From Streptomyces sp. AJS327 (GTDB lineage Bacteria; Actinomycetota; Actinomycetes; Streptomycetales; Streptomycetaceae): a DNA stretch of 64,000 nucleotides. Below the pieces are notes generated by a model. That model was not told where the DNA came from and made no database searches. It saw nothing but the letters and a program-made list of their open reading frames with translations. The translations under genes were made by a program, and so were the position numbers. Location: NCBI RefSeq assembly GCF_013450295.1, contig NZ_SKBR01000001.1, positions 2,226,001 through 2,290,000 of the forward strand, read 5' to 3'. Positions 57,273 to 64,000 of the stretch are shown piece by piece. Each line of letters starts with the position of its first letter. Within the stretch, counting starts at the first letter, position 1.

Positions 57273-59612
57273 TCACCCACCCCGCACTCGCACCGGATAG
57301 CTCACCGGCCGCCCGTCCGTCCGCTCCACCACCGTCTCGCCGTCCGCCAGCCGCACCACGAAGCGCTCCGCCTCCGGCCGCTCCCAGCCGTCCCCCCGGT
57401 CCGCGAACAGCAGCCCGCTGCCCGTCCGGCCGGGCGCCGGACGCCACACGTCCAGCGCCACACCCCCGTCCGGCCCCGCCACCGGCACCGCCGCCCCCGC
57501 CCGCGCCAGCACCGGGATCCGCGAGATCGGCGCCGCCACCCGCACCTCCCCGGGCCCCTCGTGGGCGGCGCCGGTCGCCGTGTCGTACCAGCGGCCCGAC
57601 GGCAGCCGCACCGTCCGCTCCCGCGTCCCGCCCTCCAGCACCGGCGCCACCAGCAGCGCGTCCCCGAGCAGGAACGCGTCCTCACAGTCCCGCAGCGCCC
57701 GGTCCTTCGGATGCCGCCACCACAGCGGACGCGCGTAGGGGGCGCCGGTCCGCCGCGCCAGCTGTGCCAGCGTCAGGAAGTACGGCAGCAGCCGCTCCCG
57801 CTCGGCCAGCGCCACCTTCGCCTGCTCCAGCACCACGGGACCGAACTCCCACGGCTCACGCCGCCCCGACCAGCGGGCCGAGCGGGTGCCGAACAGCGGC
57901 AGGTAGGCCCCCAGCTGGAACCAGCGCAGATACAGCTCAGGAGAGACCCGGCCCGCGCAGCCGCCCACATCCGACCCCACGTACGGCACCCCGCACAGCC
58001 CCAGCCCCAGGACGTACGCCAGCGCCGCCCGCAGCCCCGCCCAGCCTCCCACCGCCCCCGCCGACCAGGTGCCGCCGTACCGCTGCGCCCCCGCCCAGCC
58101 CGAACGGGACACCAGGAACGGCCGCTCGTCCGGGCGCGCCCCGCGCAGCCCCTCGTAACCGGCCATCGCCATCGTCAGCCCGTACACGTTGTGGGCCTCC
58201 CGGTGGTCGCCGCCCCGGCCCTCCAGAGCGTGGCGCGCCGACCGGGGGAGCGTCCCCTCGCCGCACACCGTCAGCACCGTGGGCTCGTTCATGTCGTGCA
58301 CCAGCCCCGAACCCCGCGGCGGCAGCCGTTCCGCGCACAGCTCCGCCCACCACTTCCGCACCCGGGGGTCGGTGAAGTCCGGGAAAGCCGACTCCCCGGG
58401 GCAGGCCGCGGCCCGCACCTCCCGCCCCCCGGCCCCCGTCACGAACACGTCCCCGGCCACCCCGCTCTGGTACACCGGGTTCTCCGCGACGGCCCGCACC
58501 GCGGGCCCGACCACCGGCACCAGCCGCACCCCGTGAGCCGCCAACTCCCGTGCCAGCGCCGTCGGTTCGTCCTCCGGCACGGACTCCCACCCGCCCCGCC
58601 GCCGCCCCGGGTCCACCTGGAGCGCCCGCAGCGGCAACCGGTGCTCGGCGAACAGCCCCGCCACCCGCCGCACCTCCCGCCGCGGCCCGGGCCGCTGCCA
58701 GCCGTGCTGGTACCCCAGCGCCCAGCGCGGCGGCACCGCCGGAGCCCCCGTCAGCGACCGCCAGCCGTGCAGCACCCGCGCGGGCGGACCGACGATCACC
58801 CAGTACCGCGCGGGCCCGCCCGCGAAGCGGACCTCGCACCGCCCCGGCCGGTCATGGCCCGACCCCAGCCCCTCCGCGCCCTCCCAGAGGGCGACCTCGC
58901 CGTCCCACGTGGTGTCGTGGAACACCAGATGCGTCCCCACGTCCGCCACCACCAGCTGCACCGGCATCGTCACGGACAGCGGAGCCCGCCGGGTGGCGAA
59001 CGGACCCGGACCCGCGTTCCACATCCGGTAGCGGCCGTCCCGCAGCCGCGGCCCCCACGGCCCACCCCCCAACCCGAAGAACCGTGCGTCCGCCGCCACT
59101 TCGGAACGCTGCGCCCACCGCGACCCCGCCACCTCGCCCTCCCGCGGCTCCGCCCGCTCCCACCAGCGCGGCGGCGGATCGCGGCGCAGCAGCGCCCCGC
59201 CCGGCGTCCGCAGCTCCACCACACCGTCCCGCGCGACGGTCACCAGCACCCGCTCGGACACCACCCGCCACCCGCCGTCCGTGTCCGGCTCCAGCACGGC
59301 CCGCTCGTCCGGCTCGGGACACGCCCCACGCAGCGCGTACGAGGGCTCGGGGCCCGCGCCGTCCCACCCGCAGAACACCGCGCCCCCCACCGCCACCCGC
59401 ACCCAGAGCGAGGAGCGGGCGAACCGCACCACCCCGCCCCCCGGCCGCCGCTCCGCCTCCAGCGCCACCCCAGGCAGCCGCGCCCGCTCGCCCTCCCGCT
59501 CCGCCGACAGCGCCGCGTCGGCCCGCTGCCGCCGCCAGGTCGACCGGACGGCGCGCGCCCCCTGGGCCCAACCGACCGCCTTCACCGACCGCACCAGGTC
59601 ACGCGCATCCAT
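57273..59612 (-). CDS. Glycoside hydrolase family 31 homologue lacking the acid/base Asp
   Basis: A 779-residue cytoplasmic protein with the GH31 layout: N-terminal beta domain (about 50-290), catalytic barrel (about 300-640) and C-terminal beta domains. The nucleophile Asp440 is present in VHDMNEPTVL. The region QRYGGTWSAGAVGGW, equivalent to the family's WTGDN or WSGD, has Gly519 in place of the acid/base Asp. The strands before and after it (LVSRSGWAGAQRY, GLCGVPYVGSDVGG) align well, so this is substitution rather than a frameshift. The protein may be inactive, or may use another residue. The ATG at 59612 was chosen by the family-like start MDARDLVRSV. Confidence 0.85.
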   Translation of the reverse strand: MDARDLVRSVKAVGWAQGARAVRSTWRRQRADAALSAEREGERARLPGVALEAERRPGGGVVRFARSSLWVRVAVGGAVFCGWDGAGPEPSYALRGACPEPDERAVLEPDTDGGWRVVSERVLVTVARDGVVELRTPGGALLRRDPPPRWWERAEPREGEVAGSRWAQRSEVAADARFFGLGGGPWGPRLRDGRYRMWNAGPGPFATRRAPLSVTMPVQLVVADVGTHLVFHDTTWDGEVALWEGAEGLGSGHDRPGRCEVRFAGGPARYWVIVGPPARVLHGWRSLTGAPAVPPRWALGYQHGWQRPGPRREVRRVAGLFAEHRLPLRALQVDPGRRRGGWESVPEDEPTALARELAAHGVRLVPVVGPAVRAVAENPVYQSGVAGDVFVTGAGGREVRAAACPGESAFPDFTDPRVRKWWAELCAERLPPRGSGLVHDMNEPTVLTVCGEGTLPRSARHALEGRGGDHREAHNVYGLTMAMAGYEGLRGARPDERPFLVSRSGWAGAQRYGGTWSAGAVGGWAGLRAALAYVLGLGLCGVPYVGSDVGGCAGRVSPELYLRWFQLGAYLPLFGTRSARWSGRREPWEFGPVVLEQAKVALAERERLLPYFLTLAQLARRTGAPYARPLWWRHPKDRALRDCEDAFLLGDALLVAPVLEGGTRERTVRLPSGRWYDTATGAAHEGPGEVRVAAPISRIPVLARAGAAVPVAGPDGGVALDVWRPAPGRTGSGLLFADRGDGWERPEAERFVVRLADGETVVERTDGRPVSYPVRVRGG

Positions 59613-59872
59613 GCTGCTCAGCCTGCCACCGGCGGGGGACACCGGGAGCACCGTTCAACTGGAGTTCATCCAACGTCCGCGCCGGACCCCGGAACCACCC
59701 CCGCCGCCACCCGGTCCACCACCCCACCCCACCCCGCCCCTCCCACCAGGACCCGGTCTGGCGCGCCCGATGCCCGCATGGCATCGTCCTGCGCAGCCGC
59801 AGCGCACGCGTCACCAGGGCGTGCGCACCCCCGCGCCCCCACCCGCGCGGCAGAAATGAGCAGGGAGCCCAC

Positions 59873-61909
59873 ATGACCGCAGAGCCGCACCGCAGCACGG
59901 CGCAGCCCACCGCACCCGAGCCGCTCTGGCGGCCGGACGCCGGTCGCGCCGAGGCCGCACGGATCACCCGGTTCCAGAACTGGGCGGCCGGGCGGCACGG
60001 CGCCCCACCCGCCGACCCCACCGATCCGGTCGCCAGCTACGCGGCGCTGCACCGCTGGTCCGTGACGGAGCTGCCGGCCTTCTGGCGGGCGCTGACCGAG
60101 TGGTTCGACATCCGCTTCGCCACCCCCGCCGAGGCGGTCCTCGCCGACGAACGCATGCCCGGCGCCCGCTGGTTCCCCGGCGCCACCCTCAACTACGCGG
60201 AACACGCGCTGCGCGCGGCCGAGGACCCGGCCCGCGCCGGGGACACCGCCCTGCTCCACGTCGACGAGCGCCACCAGCCGCTGCACGTCAGCTGGGCCGA
60301 GCTGCGCCGCCAGGTCGGCTCGCTCTCCGCCGCCCTGCGCGAGCTGGGCGTCGGCCCCGGCGACCGGGTCAGCGGCTACCTCCCCAACATCCCCGAGGCG
60401 GCGGTCGCGCTGCTCGCCACCGCCACCGTCGGCGCCGTGTGGACCTCCTGTAGCCCGGACTTCGGCGCCCGCAGCGTGCTCGACCGCTTCCAGCAGGTCG
60501 AACCCACCGTGCTGATCACCGTCGACGGCTACCGCTACGGCGGCAAGGAGCACGACCGCCGGGAGACCGTCGCCGAACTCCGCGCCGAACTGCCCACCGT
60601 GCGCGCCGTGGTACACGTCCCGCTGCTCGGCACCCCGGCGCCGGACGGCGCCCACGAGTGGGCCGCCCTCACCTCGGCCGAGCCGGGCTCCGCGGCGGCC
60701 GAACCGGTCTTCGAGCAGGTCCCCTTCGAGCACCCGCTGTGGGTCCTCTACTCCTCCGGCACCACCGGACTGCCCAAGGCGCTCGTCCAGTCCCAGGGCG
60801 GCATCCTGCTGGAGCACCTCAAGCAGCTCAGCCTGCACAACGACATCGGCCCCGGCGACCGCTTCTTCTGGTACACCTCGACCGGCTGGATGATGTGGAA
60901 CCTGCTGGTGTCCGGCCTGCTCACCGGCTGCACCGTGGTCACCTACGACGGCAGCCCCGGCCACCCGGACACCGGCGCCCAGTGGCGTGTCGTCGAGGAG
61001 ACCGGGACCACCGTCTACGGAACCTCGGCCGCGTACGTCATGGCCTGCCGCAAGGCGGACGTCCACCCCGCCCGGGACCACGACCTCTCCCGCGTCCGGT
61101 GCGTCGCGACGACCGGCTCGCCGCTGCCCCCCGACGGCTTCCGGTGGATCCACGACGAGGTCTCGCCCGACATGTGGATCGCCTCCGTCAGCGGCGGCAC
61201 CGACGTGTGCAGCTGCTTCGCCGGCGCCGTCCCCACCCTCCCGGTCCACACCGGCGAACTCCAGGCGCCCTCCCTCGCCGTGGACCTGCACGCCTGGGAC
61301 CCGTCCGGCCACCCCCTCACCGACGAGGTCGGGGAACTCGTGGTCACCCGCCCCATGCCGTCCATGCCGATCCACTTCTGGAACGACCCGGACGGCACCC
61401 GCTACCACGACAGCTACTTCGACGTGTACCCCGGCGTCTGGCGGCACGGCGACTGGATCACCCGCACCGCCCGCAACACCGTGATCATCCACGGCCGGTC
61501 CGACTCCACCCTGAACCGGCAGGGCGTCCGCATGGGGTCGGCCGACATCTACGAGGTCGTCGAGCGCCTCCCGGAGATCCGCGAGTCCCTGGTCATCGGC
61601 GTCGAACAGGCCGACGGCGGCTACTGGATGCCGCTCTTCGTCCACCTCGCCGAGGGAGCCGTCCTCGACGACGACCTCCGGGACCGCGTCAAGCGCACCC
61701 TGCGCGCCGACCTCTCACCCCGGCACGTGCCCGACGAGATCATCCAGATCGACGGCGTGCCGCACACCCTCACCGGCAAACGCCTCGAAGTGCCGGTCAA
61801 GCGGCTTCTCCAGGGAACCCCCCTGGAGAAGGCGGCCAACCCCGGCTCCGTCGACAACGTGGAACTCCTGCGCTTCTACGAACGGCTCGCCGCCGACCGC
61901 GCCTCCTGA
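59873..61909 (+). CDS. Acetoacetate-CoA ligase (acetoacetyl-CoA synthetase)
   Basis: A 678-residue adenylate-forming enzyme. The ATP loop is YSSGTTGLPKAL, the central motif STGWMMWN matches acetoacetyl-CoA synthetases, SGGTDVCSCF follows, and GDWITRTARNTVIIHGRSD is the hinge. Lys636 in LTGKRLEVPVKRLL should catalyse adenylation. It converts acetoacetate, ATP and CoA to acetoacetyl-CoA, linking ketone bodies or PHB to acetyl-CoA. It would take the product of 3-hydroxybutyrate dehydrogenase encoded 41 kb away. CAGGGAGCC precedes the ATG. Confidence 0.94.
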   Translation: MTAEPHRSTAQPTAPEPLWRPDAGRAEAARITRFQNWAAGRHGAPPADPTDPVASYAALHRWSVTELPAFWRALTEWFDIRFATPAEAVLADERMPGARWFPGATLNYAEHALRAAEDPARAGDTALLHVDERHQPLHVSWAELRRQVGSLSAALRELGVGPGDRVSGYLPNIPEAAVALLATATVGAVWTSCSPDFGARSVLDRFQQVEPTVLITVDGYRYGGKEHDRRETVAELRAELPTVRAVVHVPLLGTPAPDGAHEWAALTSAEPGSAAAEPVFEQVPFEHPLWVLYSSGTTGLPKALVQSQGGILLEHLKQLSLHNDIGPGDRFFWYTSTGWMMWNLLVSGLLTGCTVVTYDGSPGHPDTGAQWRVVEETGTTVYGTSAAYVMACRKADVHPARDHDLSRVRCVATTGSPLPPDGFRWIHDEVSPDMWIASVSGGTDVCSCFAGAVPTLPVHTGELQAPSLAVDLHAWDPSGHPLTDEVGELVVTRPMPSMPIHFWNDPDGTRYHDSYFDVYPGVWRHGDWITRTARNTVIIHGRSDSTLNRQGVRMGSADIYEVVERLPEIRESLVIGVEQADGGYWMPLFVHLAEGAVLDDDLRDRVKRTLRADLSPRHVPDEIIQIDGVPHTLTGKRLEVPVKRLLQGTPLEKAANPGSVDNVELLRFYERLAADRAS

Positions 61910-61914
61910 GCCCG

Positions 61915-61968
61915 GGGCCCGTCCGCCCGGGGCGGCGCCAGCGCGCCACCCCGGAGCCGGGCGGGCCC
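61915..61968. terminator. Terminator hairpin between convergent genes
   Basis: Long imperfect arms at 61915-61932 and 61949-61968 (GGGCCCG and CGGGCCC at the base) with an inner GGCGC/GCGCC stem follow the acetoacetate-CoA ligase gene and face ptsI. Confidence 0.65.
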
Positions 61969-62082
61969 GAACTCCCCACCCCCACGGGCCGGTTCACCGG
62001 AACGACCGGACCACGACCGGACCGGGGGAGGACCAGGGGAGGAACCGCCGCAACCGCGGCCCGGCCTCCCGTCCTGGCCGGC

Positions 62083-63753
62083 TCACTCCCCGGAGAGCAC
62101 CGCCCGCGCCGCCGTCCGCGCCTCCTCCGCGCTCTCCGTCGCCCGGGCCGCCGCGGCGGCCCGCTCACACTGCGCCAGCGTGTGCTTGGCGAGCCGCGCC
62201 CGCACGTACGGAAGGGCCGAGGCTCCCATCGACAGGCTCGTCACACCCAGCCCAGCCAGCACACAGGCCAGCATCGGATCCGAAGCCGCCTCCCCGCACA
62301 CCCCACAGCTCTTGCCCTCGGCCGCCGCCGCCTCCGCCGACAGCGCCACCAGATCGAGCAACGCCGGCTGCCACGGGTCCTGGAACCGGGAGACCGAGCC
62401 GAGCTGCCGGTCGGCCGCGAAGGTGTACTGCGCCAGATCGTTGGTGCCCAGCGACAGGAACTCCACCTCCTGCAACACCGACCTGGCCCGCAGCGCTGCG
62501 GACGGCAGCTCCACCATCACCCCGGCCTTCGCCAGCAACCCCGCCTCCCGGCACACCTCGGCGAACGCCCGCGCGTCCGCCCGGTCCGCCACCATCGGAG
62601 CCATGACCTCCAGGTAGACCGGCAGCCCCTCGGCCGCCTTCGCCAGCGCCAGCAACTGGTTGCGCAGCACCTCCGGATGGCTCAGCAGACTGCGCAGCCC
62701 ACGCACCCCCAGCGCCGGGTTCGGCTCGTCCCCCGGCGTGAGGAAGTCCAGCGGCTTGTCCGCCCCCGCGTCCAGCACCCGCACCACGACCCGGCCCTCC
62801 GGGAACGCCTCCAGCACCTGCCGGTACGCCGCCGTCTGCTCCCGGACCGAGGGCTCGCGCCCCCCGTCGTCCAGGAACAGGAACTCCGTACGGAACAGAC
62901 CCACGCCCTCGGCCCCGGCCTCCAGCGCGGCCGGTACGTCGCCCGGCCCGCCCACGTTCGCGAGGAGCGGCACCTTGTGCCCGTCCGAGGTGGCGCCCGG
63001 CCCCCGGGCCGCCTCCACGGCGGCCTTCCGCTCCTCCGCCGAGCGCAGCAGCTCCGCCCGCTCCCCGGCGTCCGGCCCGACCACCACCTCGCCTGTGCTG
63101 CCGTCCACCCCGATCACCGTGCCCTCGGGCAGCCGCGTCGCCCCCGGGAGCGCCACCACCGCCGGAACGCCGAGCGCCCGCGCCAGGATCGCGCTGTGAC
63201 TCGTCGGCCCGCCCTCCTCCGTGACGAACCCGAGCACCAGCGTGGGATCCAGCAGCGCCGTGTCCGCGGGCGCCAGATCCCGCGCGATCAGCACGAACGG
63301 CTCGTCGCTGTCGGGAACCCCGGGCATCGGCACCCCCAGCAGCCGCGCCACCATCCGGTTCCGTACGTCGTCCAGATCGGCGACCCGGCCCGCCAGGTAC
63401 TCCCCGGCCCCCGCCAGCAGCGCCCGATAGGCGGCGAAGGCGTCGAAGACCGCCCGCTCGGCGGTGCTGCCCACCGCGACCCGGCGCTCCACGTCGGCCA
63501 GCAGCTCCGGATCCTGGGCCATCATCGCCTGGGCCTCCAGCACCCCCTGGGCCTCCCCACCGGCCAGGTTCCCCCGCGCGGTGAGATCGGCGGCCACTGC
63601 GTCCGACGCCTGCCGCGCCCGCTGCTGCTCGCGCGGGATCTCGTCCGTGGTGATCTGCCGGGCTGGCGGTTCCAGTACCGCGGTACCCATGTGCCGCGCC
63701 GCGCCGATCGCCACCCCGTGGCTCACCCCGGCGCCTCGAAGCGTTCTGTCCAT
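62083..63753 (-). CDS. ptsI: PTS enzyme I (phosphoenolpyruvate-protein phosphotransferase)
   Basis: A 556-residue enzyme I that passes phosphate from phosphoenolpyruvate to HPr. The phosphorylated residue is His186 in EGGPTSHSAILARALG. The C-terminal PEP-binding barrel has GVGLFRTEFLF, VMVELPSAAL, FLSLGTNDLAQY and CGVCGEAASDP. It starts ATG at 63753 with only a weak purine stretch. It is preceded by the crr gene on the same strand, the usual Streptomyces crr-ptsI order. Confidence 0.96.
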   Translation of the reverse strand: MDRTLRGAGVSHGVAIGAARHMGTAVLEPPARQITTDEIPREQQRARQASDAVAADLTARGNLAGGEAQGVLEAQAMMAQDPELLADVERRVAVGSTAERAVFDAFAAYRALLAGAGEYLAGRVADLDDVRNRMVARLLGVPMPGVPDSDEPFVLIARDLAPADTALLDPTLVLGFVTEEGGPTSHSAILARALGVPAVVALPGATRLPEGTVIGVDGSTGEVVVGPDAGERAELLRSAEERKAAVEAARGPGATSDGHKVPLLANVGGPGDVPAALEAGAEGVGLFRTEFLFLDDGGREPSVREQTAAYRQVLEAFPEGRVVVRVLDAGADKPLDFLTPGDEPNPALGVRGLRSLLSHPEVLRNQLLALAKAAEGLPVYLEVMAPMVADRADARAFAEVCREAGLLAKAGVMVELPSAALRARSVLQEVEFLSLGTNDLAQYTFAADRQLGSVSRFQDPWQPALLDLVALSAEAAAAEGKSCGVCGEAASDPMLACVLAGLGVTSLSMGASALPYVRARLAKHTLAQCERAAAAARATESAEEARTAARAVLSGE

Positions 63754-63845
63754 CTCATCCGTCCCGGTTCCGTGCGGCGGCGACCGGCCACCGCGGTGGT
63801 TCGTGCAGCCCCCTCCTCACCGGCCCACCCAGGACCGCCGAGCGG

Positions 63846-64000
63846 TCACCGCCAGTGGAAGAGTGTCCCGCCCGGCCGGACGTCCCCGTCCTCGGCGATG
63901 TCGGTGAGCGCCTCCGCGGCGGCCTCCAGCGCCACGACGGGCGAGATCGGCGACTTGCCCGCCGCCTCCACCGCCGCCGGGTCCCAGCGCACCAGCGGCT
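63846..64000 (-). CDS. crr: PTS glucose-type EIIA component, C-terminal fragment
   Basis: The last about 51 residues of a minus-strand gene are visible, ending LFHWR and stop at 63846. The pattern PLVRWDPAAVEAAGKS, then SPVVALEAA, then GGTLFHW is characteristic of the end of EIIA-Glc (Crr). The start lies beyond the window. It lies 92 bp upstream of ptsI. Confidence 0.85.
   Translation of the reverse strand, partial: PLVRWDPAAVEAAGKSPISPVVALEAAAEALTDIAEDGDVRPGGTLFHWR

Overview
The window looks like a piece of a Streptomyces chromosome. It is very GC-rich, with long spurious open frames on every strand. It carries a string of actinomycete or Streptomyces hallmark genes: the RNA polymerase-binding protein RbpA with a textbook SigR promoter, a four-gene conservon (CvnA-B-C-D), an NsdA-family regulator, the Lnt/Ppm1 lipoprotein and mannosylation pair, and a crr-ptsI phosphotransferase operon. 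I saw no rRNA, tRNA, CRISPR array, intact insertion sequence or prophage, so this is mostly chromosomal core with a few unusual islands.

Layout. Positions 1-8.3 kb hold a partial oxidoreductase, a small cysteine-containing protein, an Lrp/AsnC regulator, a YtcJ-like amidohydrolase, the operon lnt-ppm1-fxsA, and convergent rbpA. From 8.9 to 14.2 kb there is a MocR-type regulator, a degenerate TraB/FtsK-like ATPase paired with a 64-residue membrane protein, an 850-bp G-rich gap, and a decayed or domesticated IS630-type transposase. From 14.5 to 20.2 kb there is a probable polyhydroxybutyrate/3-hydroxybutyrate utilisation block: MHS-family transporter, GAF-PucR regulator, 3-hydroxybutyrate dehydrogenase and a divergent secreted PHB depolymerase-like esterase. 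The acetoacetate-CoA ligase at 59.9 kb could complete that pathway.

From 20.3 to 36.1 kb there is a Ser/Thr kinase fused to nine 42-residue TPR units, a VOC protein, a HelD-type RNA polymerase-recycling helicase, an exported amidase, an APH-fold kinase, an NsdA-family regulator, a PAS-SpoIIE phosphatase and a HEAT-repeat-like protein. A fused 5-oxoprolinase (36.2-39.8 kb) ends inside a 37-bp tandem repeat. The most interesting locus is at 40.7-48.1 kb. It is a three-gene operon with the architecture of MukFEB/MksFEB/Wadjet JetABC (kleisin-like, winged-helix, 1566-residue SMC-like ATPase) but no JetD nuclease, and its Walker B motif has Asn where Glu is expected.

From 48.4 to 53.1 kb there is a small membrane protein and the conservon. 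From 53.2 to 64 kb, mostly on the minus strand, lie glpF-glpK, a VanX-type dipeptidase, a family-31 glycosidase homologue lacking its acid/base Asp, acetoacetate-CoA ligase (plus strand), and ptsI with the end of crr. Strong GC-rich hairpins sit between most convergent gene pairs. Several genes without a Shine-Dalgarno sequence have a -10-like hexamer 6-7 nt before the start codon, which suggests leaderless mRNAs.
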